From: an uncultured Atopobiaceae bacterium
GTDB taxonomy: Bacteria; Actinomycetota; Coriobacteriia; Coriobacteriales; Atopobiaceae
NCBI GenBank assembly: GCA_947625405.1
Contig: CANQOF010000004.1
Span: 1-64,000, forward strand
DNA: 64,000 bases
Direction: 5' to 3'
Shown here: positions 47,482-56,171 of the stretch, piece after piece
Layout: the number at the start of each line of letters is the position of its first letter
Position numbering within the stretch: position 1 is the first letter of the stretch
Made by a program: the position numbers and the translations under genes
The notes under the pieces: model-generated
Told to the model about the DNA's origin: nothing
The model's database searches: none
The model's input: only the letters and a program-made list of their open reading frames with translations

Positions 47482-48732
47482 GTGCCCAAAGCGCTTCGCG
47501 TGGAGAGTGAGATCGGCCCCCTGAAGAAGGTGCTCGTGCACCGCCCGGGCGAGGAGCTCAACAACCTTCCCCCCGAGGATCTCCAGCGCTTGCTCTTCGA
47601 CGACGTGCCCTTCCTCGACGTGGCCCAAGAGGAGCACGACGCCTTCGCAAGCGTGCTCCGAAAGGAGGGCGTTGAGGTGCTCTACCTCGAGCACGTCGTG
47701 GCAGAGGCGCTCGACGCGCATCCCGGGCTCCGCGAGGTCTTCGTGGAGCAATGGCTCTCGGAATCCAACATCGCCGGCGCGGACGCCACGAGCCTTGTGC
47801 GCGATTACGTGCTTTCCATCAAGGACACCCAGGCCATGGTGGCGAAGACCATGGCGGGCATCACGAAGGGCGAGGTGGAGCTCCCTCGGCTCTCGACCCA
47901 CACGCTCTCGGCCCTCCTCGGCACCGCGGCGGACACCGAATCGAACCTCCTCGTCGATCCCATGCCGAGCCTCTACTTCACGCGCGACCCCTTCGCGTGC
48001 GTGGGCGAGGGCGTGATGATCAACCACATGCGCTTCAACATCCGGCGACGCGAGACCATCTACGCCGAGTACCTCTTCACCGCGCACCCCGACTTCCGCG
48101 ACGTACCCCAGTGGTACGGGCGTCGCGACCCCTTCTTCGTGGAGGGTGGCGACGTGCTCGTGTTGGACGATTCGACGCTTGCCATCGGCGTCTCGCAGCG
48201 CACCGAGGCCGCGGCGGTGGACCTCCTCTGCCAGCGGCTCTTCTGGGGCGAAACACCCACGCCCGTACGCTCGATCTTTGCCTTCGACATCCCCGACTCG
48301 CGTGCCTTCATGCACCTCGACACCGTGTTTACGCAGGTGGACGTGGACGCCTTCACGATCCACCCCGCGATCCTCGGCGCGCTCACCGTCTACCAGATGA
48401 CCCCGGGTCGCTCTCCGGGCGACGTGCGGATCGTCGAGCACACGGGACGCTTGGAGGAGATCCTCGCCTCCATCATGGGACTTGACGAGGTGCGCCTCGT
48501 GCCCTGCGGAAACGGCGATTCCATCGCGGCCTCGCGCGAGCAGTGGTCAGACGGCTCGAACACGCTCGCCGTGGCGCCCGGGCGCGTGGTGGTCTACCAG
48601 CGAAACGTCCTCACGAACGAGGCACTTGCCAACGCGGGCGCCGAACTCCTCGTCGTGCCCTCGGCAGAGCTCTCCCGCGGGCGTGGCGGCCCGCGCTGCA
48701 TGTCCATGCCCATCGTGCGCGATCCCCTCTAG
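47482..48732 (+). CDS. arcA: Arginine deiminase
   Basis: A 416-residue deiminase converting arginine to citrulline and ammonia. LRVESEIGPLKKVLVHRPGEELNNL opens the guanidine-modifying fold; FTRDPFACVGEGVMI and FVEGGDVLVLDD hold catalytic Asp and Glu residues; SRGRGGPRCMSMPIVRDPL has the nucleophilic Cys (about Cys408). GTG 47482 follows AAGGAGG by 4 nt. With arcB 72 nt downstream it forms the first two steps of the arginine deiminase pathway. No carbamate kinase or arginine/ornithine antiporter gene lies next to it. Confidence 0.95.
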   Translation: MPKALRVESEIGPLKKVLVHRPGEELNNLPPEDLQRLLFDDVPFLDVAQEEHDAFASVLRKEGVEVLYLEHVVAEALDAHPGLREVFVEQWLSESNIAGADATSLVRDYVLSIKDTQAMVAKTMAGITKGEVELPRLSTHTLSALLGTAADTESNLLVDPMPSLYFTRDPFACVGEGVMINHMRFNIRRRETIYAEYLFTAHPDFRDVPQWYGRRDPFFVEGGDVLVLDDSTLAIGVSQRTEAAAVDLLCQRLFWGETPTPVRSIFAFDIPDSRAFMHLDTVFTQVDVDAFTIHPAILGALTVYQMTPGRSPGDVRIVEHTGRLEEILASIMGLDEVRLVPCGNGDSIAASREQWSDGSNTLAVAPGRVVVYQRNVLTNEALANAGAELLVVPSAELSRGRGGPRCMSMPIVRDPL

Positions 48733-48803
48733 CGCATCGTCCCCACGGGCTTTGCCTCGGTGGCACGGGCTGGCCCCCCAAGACCCCTCGAGAAAGGCGC
48801 TCC

Positions 48804-49793
48804 ATGTCCTCCCTCACCGGCCGCAGCTTCCTCACGCTCCTCGATTTCACCCCCGAGGAGATCCGCTTCCTCATTTCCGAATCAGCGCGCTTCAAGGAAC
48901 TCAAGCACCATTGCGTGAAGCATCGCTGGCTCGAGGGCAAGAACGTCGCCCTCATCTTCGAGAAGACCTCCACGCGCACGCGCTCCTCGTTCGAGGTGGC
49001 GGCGAGCGACCTCGGCATGGGTTCGACGACCCTTGATTCCGGCAACTCGCAGATGGGGGCCAAGGAATCAGTGGAGGACACCGCGATCGTGCTCGGCCGG
49101 ATCTTCGACGGCATCTGCTATCGCGGCTACGCGCAGGCGACGGTGGAGAAGATGGCCGAGGTGGCGGGCGTGCCCGTGTGGAACGCCCTCACCGACGATT
49201 TCCACCCCACCCAGATGATCGCGGACTTCCTCACCATCCAGGAGGAGTTCGGCGAGCTCGAGGGCAAGAAGCTCGTCTTCTTCGGCGACGCGCGCAACAA
49301 CGTGGCGAACTCCCTCATGGTGGCCTCGGCCAAGCTCGGCGTCCACTTCGTGGCCTGCGGGCCCGCGGCGCTCGCACCCGCGAAGGAACTCGTGGAGAAG
49401 TGTCGCGTGATTGCTGAGGAGACGGGCGGCTCCATCACGCTCAGCGAGGATCCCGCGGCCGCGGCGAAGGACGCCGACGCCCTCTACACCGACATCTGGC
49501 TTTCCATGGGCGAGCCGAAGGAGCTTTGGGAGGAGCGCATCCGCCTCCTCGAGCCCTACCGCGTGACGACCGCCCTCATGGCGAAGGCGCGCAAAAACGC
49601 GATCTTCCTCCATTGCCTGCCCTCGTACCACGATCGCGAGACGACCGTCGGCGAGGAGATCTACCAGCGCTTTGGCCTCAAGGAGATGGAGGTGGCGGAC
49701 AAGGTCTTCCGAGGCCCGCGCTCCCGCGTCTTCGACGAAGCCGAAAACCGCATGCACAGCATCAAAGCGGTGATGTACTCAACGCTTTGTTGA
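48804..49793 (+). CDS. arcB: Catabolic ornithine carbamoyltransferase
   Basis: A 329-residue transcarbamoylase. FEKTSTRTRSSFEVA is the carbamoyl-phosphate loop, DDFHPTQMIADFLTI the second substrate loop, and FLHCLPSYHDRETTV the HCLP ornithine loop. Next to arcA it would phosphorolyse citrulline to ornithine and carbamoyl phosphate. AGAAAGGCGC precedes the ATG. An anabolic role in arginine synthesis is also possible, since no argF-type gene is visible elsewhere in the window. Confidence 0.95.
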   Translation: MSSLTGRSFLTLLDFTPEEIRFLISESARFKELKHHCVKHRWLEGKNVALIFEKTSTRTRSSFEVAASDLGMGSTTLDSGNSQMGAKESVEDTAIVLGRIFDGICYRGYAQATVEKMAEVAGVPVWNALTDDFHPTQMIADFLTIQEEFGELEGKKLVFFGDARNNVANSLMVASAKLGVHFVACGPAALAPAKELVEKCRVIAEETGGSITLSEDPAAAAKDADALYTDIWLSMGEPKELWEERIRLLEPYRVTTALMAKARKNAIFLHCLPSYHDRETTVGEEIYQRFGLKEMEVADKVFRGPRSRVFDEAENRMHSIKAVMYSTLC

Positions 49794-49820
49794 CGCTGCG
49801 GCTTTCCATAGCACCCAATC

Positions 49821-49879
49821 TAGGGCTGATCCTGGAGGCTTACGTACCTAAGTACGCCGCGCCACCACGATCGGCCCTA
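49821..49879. terminator. Long hairpin after arcB with the repeated core
   Basis: TAGGGCTGATC (49821-49831) pairs with GATCGGCCCTA (49869-49879), 11 bp with one G-T pair. Inside, ACGTAC-CTAA-GTACG forms a second hairpin. The core 49837-49858 is the inverse of the repeat at 43423-43444. It lies in the 383-nt gap between convergent arcB and trpS. Confidence 0.6.
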
Positions 49880-49958
49880 TCTCGGGCACTCTGAAAACCT
49901 CGCTGACGTTTTGCTCGTTCCTGGCTCGTTGCTTGCTGTGGCAAGGACTTTCGAGGGC

Positions 49959-50149
49959 GGGGGAGGACATAGTCCCCGGAGCCCTGTGAGAGCCGTAATG
50001 AGTAGGTCCTTTTTCTCGGCACGGAGGAGTGGTCCGTCGGTACCTAAGCCCGTATGCCAATTGGAGGTGTGTCACCCGAGAAAAAGGGCCGGTGAAAGCT
50101 GGTAAGCCTTTCGAGCGGGAACCGGGCTCCGGGGACTATGTCGTCCCCC
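49959..50149. repeat. 191-nt structured element with 26-nt inverted ends
   Basis: The ends 49959-49984 and 50124-50149 are reverse complements with a single mismatch (25/26), starting GGGGGAGGACATAG. Inside, 50005-50019 pairs with 50076-50090 (14 Watson-Crick pairs and one G-T), and ACGG/CCGT forms a terminal hairpin. Two unpaired blocks of about 20 and 33 nt separate the stems. No reading frame of note. It may be a non-autonomous mobile element, or a structured RNA with a closing stem, central bubble and apical stem. The remaining bases of this gap show nothing else. Confidence 0.75.
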
Positions 50150-50176
50150 GACCCCCCGAGGCGCCACAAACTCGAG

Positions 50177-51226
50177 CTAGTAGACCATCCCCATAGCTTC
50201 TCGTACCTGAGCCAGGGTCTCATTGGCTACGGCGTTGGCGTGGGCGTTGCCCTCGTGAAGGACGTCGATCACGTAGCCCATGTCCTGCGCGAGCTCCTCG
50301 CGGCGTGCGCGAAGGGGGGCGAGGTAGGTGTTCACCGCGTTCGTCACGTAGGCCTTGAGCGCGGCCGAGCCCGCATCGCCGATCTCCTGGGCGATCTCCC
50401 TGGGGTCGCGCTCCTCGCAGATGGCGGCCGTGGAGAGGAGCGCGGAAACGCCGGGACGGTTCTCGGGATCAAAGGTGATGGTGCGCTCGGAGTCGGTGCG
50501 CGATTTCTTGATGAGCTTGGCGGTTTCCTCGGCGGTCATGGAGAGGGCGATGGCGTTGCCATAGCTCTTCGACATCTTGCGACCGTCGAGGCCGGGAAGG
50601 AGCGGCACGTCCGAGAGGAGCGCCACGGGCTCGGGGAAGACCTTGCCGTAGCGCTTGTTGAAGCGATGCGCGATCTGGCGCGTCTGCTCCACATGGGGAA
50701 GCTGGTCCATGCCCACCGGCACGAGCGTGCCCTTGCAGAAGAGGATGTCGCAGGCCTGGTGCACGGGGTAGGTGAGGAGGAGGCCGGTGAGCGCGTGGCC
50801 CGAGGCCTCGAGCTCGGTCTTCACCGTGGGATTGCGAAGCAGCTCGGCCTCCGTGACGAGCGAGAGGAAGGGGAGCATGAGCTGGTTCAGCGCGGGGACG
50901 GCGGAGTGCGTGAAGATCGTCGTCCTGGCGGGATCCACCCCCATCGCGAGGTAGTCGAGCAGCATCGAGTACGCGTTTTCGCGAATGTGCTCGGTCGTGT
51001 CGCGGTCGGTGATCACCTGATAGTCGGCGATGAGGATGTAGCACTTCACGCCGAGGTTCTGGAGTTTCACGCGCGGGGCCTCAGTGCCGAAGTAGTGGCC
51101 GAGGTGGAGGGCGCCCGTGGGGCGATCGCCCGAGAGCATGACGTGCTTTTCGGGGTGGGTCGCGAGCTCGGCCCAGGTGGCGTCGGAGCGTCGCTTCGCC
51201 TCTTGGTAGCTGCCTTCGTTGGGCAT
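50177..51226 (-). CDS. trpS: Tryptophanyl-tRNA synthetase
   Basis: A 349-residue class Ic synthetase. HIGH-like motif: RPTGALHLGHYFG (near residue 34); KMSKS motif: DGRKMSKSYGNAI (near residue 220). PVHQACDILFCKGTLVPVGMDQLPHVEQTRQIAHRFN is typical of bacterial TrpRS. It charges tRNA-Trp. ATG 51226 follows CGGAGGAGG. Its 5' region (51227-51430) has a 10-bp inverted repeat, AGCGTAGCGG at 51323-51332 against CCGCTACGCT at 51417-51426, so a structured leader is likely; no T-box sequence is seen. Confidence 0.96.
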   Translation of the reverse strand: MPNEGSYQEAKRRSDATWAELATHPEKHVMLSGDRPTGALHLGHYFGTEAPRVKLQNLGVKCYILIADYQVITDRDTTEHIRENAYSMLLDYLAMGVDPARTTIFTHSAVPALNQLMLPFLSLVTEAELLRNPTVKTELEASGHALTGLLLTYPVHQACDILFCKGTLVPVGMDQLPHVEQTRQIAHRFNKRYGKVFPEPVALLSDVPLLPGLDGRKMSKSYGNAIALSMTAEETAKLIKKSRTDSERTITFDPENRPGVSALLSTAAICEERDPREIAQEIGDAGSAALKAYVTNAVNTYLAPLRARREELAQDMGYVIDVLHEGNAHANAVANETLAQVREAMGMVY

Positions 51227-51509
51227 GGACCCTCCTCCGTGGCGCGGCGTGAATTCCGGGGCCCCATGGTAGCCCGATGCCGCCATGACCGCTCACCGAA
51301 AATGCCGTTCGCGGAAAACGCGAGCGTAGCGGCCTACGACCCCTAGGCGCCTCGAAAACCGCCGACCCCAAGATGTTGTGGTGTGGCTTTCTCGTTTCAG
51401 GGATTCGAAAGCATGCCCGCTACGCTGCGCATTGTTCAAAACTAGGACAAAACGTATGTTCGATTTTCGCAGGTCACGCGATTTTGAACCACGCGGATGG
51501 GTATGTTGA
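51227..51509. other. Non-coding gap between trpS and nrdD, trpS side
   Basis: No gene is supported here. It contains the 10-bp inverted repeat at 51323-51332 and 51417-51426, a TCGCG-GAAAA-CGCGA hairpin at about 51309-51323, and an AT-richer stretch from 51430. These probably form the leader and promoter of trpS. Confidence 0.4.
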
Positions 51510-51531
51510 GATCCACAACATATTGTGGATC
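51510..51531 (+). promoter_or_regulatory. NrdR-type box upstream of nrdD
   Basis: A 22-nt dyad, GATCCACAA (51510-51518) and TTGTGGATC (51523-51531) around CATA. Its central 16 nt match the NrdR consensus acaCwAtATaTwGtgt at about 13 positions. NrdR represses ribonucleotide reductase genes when ATP/dATP is high. It lies 170 nt upstream of nrdD; a TTGCAC/TATGCT promoter-like pair follows at about 51572-51598. A second box is not clear; a weak ACAAAACGTATGTTCG lies at about 51449. Confidence 0.6.
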
Positions 51532-51699
51532 GAGATCCCATTCACGCAAGGAGTTGTTATCGCGGGCTTGCACGTGACGTGATTGCGCTATGCTAGCGAA
51601 CGCGCTCAAATCGCCCTCGCGGTGGCGGCAAACCCGCCCTAGGCGAGGCCAAACGAAGCATGTGGAACCCCAAACGCATGACGAAAGGATCTGAGGGCC

Positions 51700-53922
51700 T
51701 TGAAGATCATCAAGCGAAACGGTGCCGAAGTCGCCTTTGACGTCCAGAAGATCGTGAACGCGATCTCCAAGGCCAACGACACGGTGGCGCTCGCCGAGCG
51801 TCTCACCGATTCCCAGGTCGACGACATCGCCACCGTGGTGGAGGCCGAGTGCGCGGCCTGTGGCCACACGGCCACGGTCGAGGAGATCCAGGACATGGTG
51901 GAGGACCACATCATGGCCAAGGGCGCCTTCGCCGTCGCCCGCAACTACATCACCTATCGCTACGTGCAGAACCTCAAGCGCCAGTCGAACACCACGGATG
52001 ACCGCATCATCTCCCTCATCGACTGCAACAACGAGGACGTGAAGCAGGAGAACTCCAACAAGAACCCCACGGTGAACTCCGTGCAGCGCGACTACATGGC
52101 GGGCGAGGTATCGAAGGACCTCGCGATGCGCCTCCTCCTTCCGCAGGAGGTCGTCGACGCGCACAACGAGGGCATCCTCCATTTCCACGACGCGGACTAC
52201 TACGCGCAGCGCATGCACAACTGCGACCTCGTGAACCTCGAGGACATGCTCCAGAACGGCACCGTCATCTCCGGCACCCTCATCGAAAAGCCGCACTCCT
52301 TCTCCACCGCCTGCAACATCGCGACGCAGATCATCGCGCAGGTGGCCTCCAACCAGTACGGCGGTCAGTCGATCTCCCTCACGCATCTCGCGCCCTTCGT
52401 TGACGTGTCACGCAAGCGCATCCGCGCCGAGGTGAACCGCGAGTTCGCCGAGCTCGGCCTCGACGTCGCGCAGGAGAAGCAGGACACGATCGTCGAGGAG
52501 CGCCTCCTCGCCGAGATCCGCAAAGGCGTGCAGACCATCCAATACCAAGTGGTCACCCTCATGACCACGAACGGTCAGGCGCCCTTCCTCTCCGTGTTCA
52601 TGTACGTGGGCGAGGCCCGCAGCGAGCAGGAGAAGCACGACCTCGCGCTCATCATCGAGGAGATGCTTCGCCAGCGCTATGAGGGCGTGAAGAACGAATC
52701 GGGCGTGTGGATCACCCCGGCCTTCCCGAAGCTCATCTACGTCCTCGAAAAGGACAACATCGAGCCCGGCCAGCCGTACTACTACCTCACGCAGCTCGCC
52801 GCGAAGTGCACCGCCAAGCGCATGGTGCCCGACTACATCTCCGAGAAGATCATGCGCGAGCTCAAGCTCTCGAAGGGCGAGGAGCCGGGTGACGGCGACG
52901 TCTACACCTGCATGGGCTGCCGCAGCTTCCTCACGCCGGATCGCTCGGGCAACGGCTACGACAACATCGCGAACGCCGGCAACTACGAGCCTGGCAAGCC
53001 CAAGTACTACGGCCGCTTCAACCAGGGCGTCGTCACCATCAACCTCCCCGACGTGGCGCTTTCCTCGGGTGGCTCGATGGAGGAGTTCTGGAAGATCTTC
53101 GACGAGCGCCTCGAGCTCTGCCATCGCGCGCTGCAGTGCCGCCACGAGCGCCTCTCAGGCACCCTCTCCGACGCGGCGCCCATCCTCTGGCAGTACGGCG
53201 CGCTCGCGCGCCTGAAGAAGGGCGAGACGATCGACAAGCTCCTCCACCATGGCTATTCGACGATCAGCCTCGGCTTCGCCGGCCTCTACGAGTGCGTCCG
53301 CTACATGACCGGCCACTCGCACACCGATCGCGAGGCCACCGACTTCGCGCTCGCCGTCATGCAGCGCATGAACGACAAGTGCGCCGAGTGGAAGGCCGCG
53401 GAGGACATCGACTACTCGCTCTACGGCACGCCGCTTGAATCCACCACGTACAAGTTCGCGAAGTGCCTCCAGCGCCGCTTCGGCATCGTCCCCGGCGTCA
53501 CGGACCACGGCTACATCACGAACAGCTACCACGTGCACGTGACCGAGCAGATCGACGCCTTCACGAAGCTCAAGTTCGAGAGCGAGTTCCAGCAGCTCTC
53601 TCCCGGCGGCGCCATCTCCTACGTCGAGGTGCCCGACATGCAGGACAACCTCGAGGCCGTGATGAGCGTGCTCCACTTCATCTACGACAACATCATGTAC
53701 GCCGAGCTCAACACCAAGAGCGATTACTGCCAGGTGTGCGGCTTCGACGGGGAGATCCAGATCGTGGAGGATGACGGCAAGCTCGTGTGGGAGTGCCCGC
53801 ACTGCGGAAACCGCGATCAGGCCAAGCTGAACGTCGCGCGTCGCACCTGCGGCTACATCGGCACGCAGTTCTGGAACCAAGGCCGCACCGAGGAGATCCG
53901 CGACCGCGTGCTCCATCTCTAG
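51700..53922 (+). CDS. nrdD: Anaerobic ribonucleoside-triphosphate reductase
   Basis: A 740-residue class III reductase. Residues 1-90 form an ATP-cone (MKIIKRNGAEVAFDVQKIVNAISKAN) for allosteric control. The glycyl radical site is RRTCGYIGTQFWNQGR near the C-terminus (the Gly in CGYIG). CQVCGFDGEI and CPHCGNRD provide the four-Cys zinc site. It reduces NTPs to dNTPs using formate or a thiol. The start is TTG 51700 with GGATCTGAGG ahead. The nrdG activase follows. Confidence 0.96.
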   Translation: MKIIKRNGAEVAFDVQKIVNAISKANDTVALAERLTDSQVDDIATVVEAECAACGHTATVEEIQDMVEDHIMAKGAFAVARNYITYRYVQNLKRQSNTTDDRIISLIDCNNEDVKQENSNKNPTVNSVQRDYMAGEVSKDLAMRLLLPQEVVDAHNEGILHFHDADYYAQRMHNCDLVNLEDMLQNGTVISGTLIEKPHSFSTACNIATQIIAQVASNQYGGQSISLTHLAPFVDVSRKRIRAEVNREFAELGLDVAQEKQDTIVEERLLAEIRKGVQTIQYQVVTLMTTNGQAPFLSVFMYVGEARSEQEKHDLALIIEEMLRQRYEGVKNESGVWITPAFPKLIYVLEKDNIEPGQPYYYLTQLAAKCTAKRMVPDYISEKIMRELKLSKGEEPGDGDVYTCMGCRSFLTPDRSGNGYDNIANAGNYEPGKPKYYGRFNQGVVTINLPDVALSSGGSMEEFWKIFDERLELCHRALQCRHERLSGTLSDAAPILWQYGALARLKKGETIDKLLHHGYSTISLGFAGLYECVRYMTGHSHTDREATDFALAVMQRMNDKCAEWKAAEDIDYSLYGTPLESTTYKFAKCLQRRFGIVPGVTDHGYITNSYHVHVTEQIDAFTKLKFESEFQQLSPGGAISYVEVPDMQDNLEAVMSVLHFIYDNIMYAELNTKSDYCQVCGFDGEIQIVEDDGKLVWECPHCGNRDQAKLNVARRTCGYIGTQFWNQGRTEEIRDRVLHL

Positions 53923-53931
53923 GCGCTCCTT

Positions 53932-53961
53932 CGAGCCCCGAGCGCGCTCACTCGGGGCTCG
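53932..53961 (+). terminator. Hairpin between nrdD and nrdG
   Basis: CGAGCCCCGAG (53932-53942) pairs perfectly with CTCGGGGCTCG (53951-53961) around an 8-nt loop. No U-run follows, so it probably stabilises or attenuates the transcript rather than ending it. Confidence 0.6.
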
Positions 53962-54027
53962 AGCTGTGCTTCGCGTCGCCTTCGCGGCGCGTTTCCCAAT
54001 CCTCTACGTCGATCCGCGGGGAGAGTC

Positions 54028-54609
54028 ATGCGCTACGCCGAAATCAAGCAGTGCGACATCGCCAACGGGACGGGCGTGCGCACGAGCCTCTTCGTCTCGG
54101 GCTGCCGGCGCAAGTGCCCCGGCTGCTTCAACCTCGTGGCGTGGGACTTCGGCTATGGCTACGACTTCACGCCCGAGGTGGAGGGCGAGATCGTCGATTC
54201 CCTTCGCCCCAGCTACGTGGCCGGCCTCTCCCTGCTCGGCGGCGAGCCCATGGAACCGGAAAATCGTGGCGCGCTGCTCAGGCTCCTTCGCCGCGTGCGA
54301 GAGGAGCTGCCCGAAAAGGACGTGTGGACCTTCAGCGGCTTCACGTGGGAGGAGCTCCTCGAGGGCGACGGATCCGACCCCGCGCCGCGCGAGCTCCTCG
54401 AGCTCATCGACGTGCTCGTGGACGGTCCGTACGTGGGTGAGCTCCATGACATCACGCTGCGCTTCCACGGCTCCTCGAACCAGCGCGTGATCGACGTGCC
54501 GGCCTCGCTTGCGGCGGGGCGCGTCATCGAGTGGTCTGATGATCCCGTCTTCGCCAAGCGCGGCATGGAGGGTTGGGTGAGCTCCACCGTGAAGCCGGCC
54601 ATCGCGTAG
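54028..54609 (+). CDS. nrdG: Anaerobic ribonucleotide reductase activating protein
   Basis: A 193-residue radical SAM activase. FVSGCRRKCPGCFNLVAWDF carries the C-x3-C-x2-C cluster that binds the [4Fe-4S]/SAM centre; LSLLGGEPMEPEN is the GGEP motif. It abstracts a hydrogen from the NrdD glycine to form the radical. It follows nrdD by 105 nt, behind a hairpin. RBS GGGGAG. Confidence 0.95.
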   Translation: MRYAEIKQCDIANGTGVRTSLFVSGCRRKCPGCFNLVAWDFGYGYDFTPEVEGEIVDSLRPSYVAGLSLLGGEPMEPENRGALLRLLRRVREELPEKDVWTFSGFTWEELLEGDGSDPAPRELLELIDVLVDGPYVGELHDITLRFHGSSNQRVIDVPASLAAGRVIEWSDDPVFAKRGMEGWVSSTVKPAIA

Positions 54610-54700
54610 TCCCCATGCTTCCGTAAGCATCTCGCAGGCGCCGATTGGGGTGCTAGTATGAGGCCCTTCGAGAAAACCAACCAAAAAGGTAGGGAATGTC

Positions 54701-55531
54701 ATGGTCGTCGATGACGCGCGCAGCCGGCTCGAGAAGCTTCTCCGGGAGCTGGGAGGGCGTGGACGTGTGGCCGTGGCCTTCTCGGCCGGCGTCGATTCGA
54801 CGCTCCTTTTGGAGATGGCGCATCGCGTGCTCGGCGAGGGTGTGCTCGCCGTCACCGCGGCCTCGCTCTTCGTCTTGGCGCAAGACGTGCGCGAGGCCGA
54901 GGCCTTCTGCGAGGCGAGGGGCATCGAGCACCTCGTCCTCGCATTCGATCCCTTCTCCGTCGAAGGGCTTGCGGGCAATCCCAAGGACCGCTGTTATTGG
55001 TGCAAGCGGGCAATCATGGGCGGGCTCGTGGAGGCGGCAAGGGCGCGTGGCTGCACCGTCTTCGCCGATGGCACCAACGCCGATGACATCTCTGGCAACG
55101 CCTATCGCCCTGGCATCAAGGCGCTTGAGGAGCTCGGCTTCGAGAGCCCCCTCGCCGAGGCTGGCTTCACGAAGGACGACGTGCGCGCGCTCGCGCGCGA
55201 GCTCGGCCTCGAGGCGTGGGACAAGCCCGCCGCCGCCTGCCTCGCCACGCGCTTTCCCTATGGCGCTCGCCTCACGCCCGAGGGCCTTGCGAGGGTGGGG
55301 GAGGCGGAGCGAATACTGCGCGAGCTCGGCTTTTCCCAGGTGCGCGTGCGCGTGGAGGGGGAGCTCGCGCGCATCGAGCTCCTGCCCGGGGAGTTTGGCC
55401 TCCTTCTCGAGGACAACCGCGCAAAGGAGGTGGACCGTCGCCTTCGCTCCCTCGGCTTCTCGCGCGTGACCCTCGACCTCGCGGGCTTCGCCTCGGGCTC
55501 ATGGGACGGCCCCAAGGGCGATAATCCGTAA
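54701..55531 (+). CDS. larE: LarE-type ATP-dependent sacrificial sulfur transferase
   Basis: A 276-residue PP-loop ATPase. VAFSAGVDSTLLLEMA is the SGGxDS-like pyrophosphate loop; NPKDRCYWCKRA carries two Cys; PAAACLATRFPYGARLT carries the Cys that in lactobacilli is sacrificed as sulfur donor. LarE converts the carboxyls of a nicotinate-derived intermediate to thioacids for the nickel-pincer cofactor of lactate racemase. larB, larC and larA are not in the window. The extra Cys pair could hold an Fe-S cluster, as in some LarE proteins that recycle sulfur; this is inference. Confidence 0.88.
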   Translation: MVVDDARSRLEKLLRELGGRGRVAVAFSAGVDSTLLLEMAHRVLGEGVLAVTAASLFVLAQDVREAEAFCEARGIEHLVLAFDPFSVEGLAGNPKDRCYWCKRAIMGGLVEAARARGCTVFADGTNADDISGNAYRPGIKALEELGFESPLAEAGFTKDDVRALARELGLEAWDKPAAACLATRFPYGARLTPEGLARVGEAERILRELGFSQVRVRVEGELARIELLPGEFGLLLEDNRAKEVDRRLRSLGFSRVTLDLAGFASGSWDGPKGDNP

Positions 55532-55561
55532 GGCGAATCCGCGCCGATGGGGGGGAGGGCC

Positions 55562-56161
55562 ATGCTCAGCTGCGTCGCGATCCGTCGCCTACTCATGGCG
55601 ATCGCCATCGTCTGCTACGTCTTCGCGATCTTCCCCTACACCTACGTCTCCACGCTCTTCTTCGCCTTCGACTGCGCGGCGGCCTTCCTCTTCCTCTATC
55701 TCGCGAAGTTCAAGGAGCTTGTCGAGGGAGACGCGGACGAGCCCACGCGCGGCGGCACGGGTGGCATCCCGATGCTCGACATGGTGCTCTACGTGCTCGC
55801 CGTCGGTCTCGCGTTTTTCCTCTGGCCCGAAAACTTCGGCCTGCCCGAGAGCGTCGTCTGGTTCATCGCCGCGGTGATCATCGCCACCGTGACGCTCACG
55901 ATCGGCTCGATCCTGCCGATCCTCCCCTTCGACCAGTACGCCACGTGGCGTCCGCTCTTCACGATGACGAGCAAGCGCCAGTGGCTGCTCACGGATCGCC
56001 TCTTCGGCTATGGATCCTGCCCGCTCGCGATCTGCTACATCGCGTGCCTGCCGTCTGGCCTCAACTTCTGGGTCCTCACGGTCCTCTACCTCGTGTGTTG
56101 GGCGGGCATCCCGCTCCTTCTCAGCTATCTCGCGTCTCGCCGCGAAGCGCGCTCGTCCTGA
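55562..56161 (+). CDS. Polytopic membrane protein, hypothetical
   Basis: A 199-residue protein with about six hydrophobic helices (for example LLMAIAIVCYVFAIFPYTYVSTLFFAF, LYVLAVGLAFFLWP, SVVWFIAAVIIATVTLTIGSILPILP). A short hydrophilic loop after the second helix is acidic. I do not recognise the family. ATG 55562 follows GGGGGGAGGG. It lies between larE and the ABC exporter pair and ends 10 nt before the exporter gene, so it may be part of that unit. Confidence 0.6.
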   Translation: MLSCVAIRRLLMAIAIVCYVFAIFPYTYVSTLFFAFDCAAAFLFLYLAKFKELVEGDADEPTRGGTGGIPMLDMVLYVLAVGLAFFLWPENFGLPESVVWFIAAVIIATVTLTIGSILPILPFDQYATWRPLFTMTSKRQWLLTDRLFGYGSCPLAICYIACLPSGLNFWVLTVLYLVCWAGIPLLLSYLASRREARSS

Positions 56162-56171
56162 GAATCCACGC

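Noticed and set aside
49959-50176. T-box or cobalamin riboswitch near trpS
   Set aside because: The TGGNACCGCG T-box core and the B12-box pattern are absent, and the element lies at the 3' end of both flanking genes, not in a leader.
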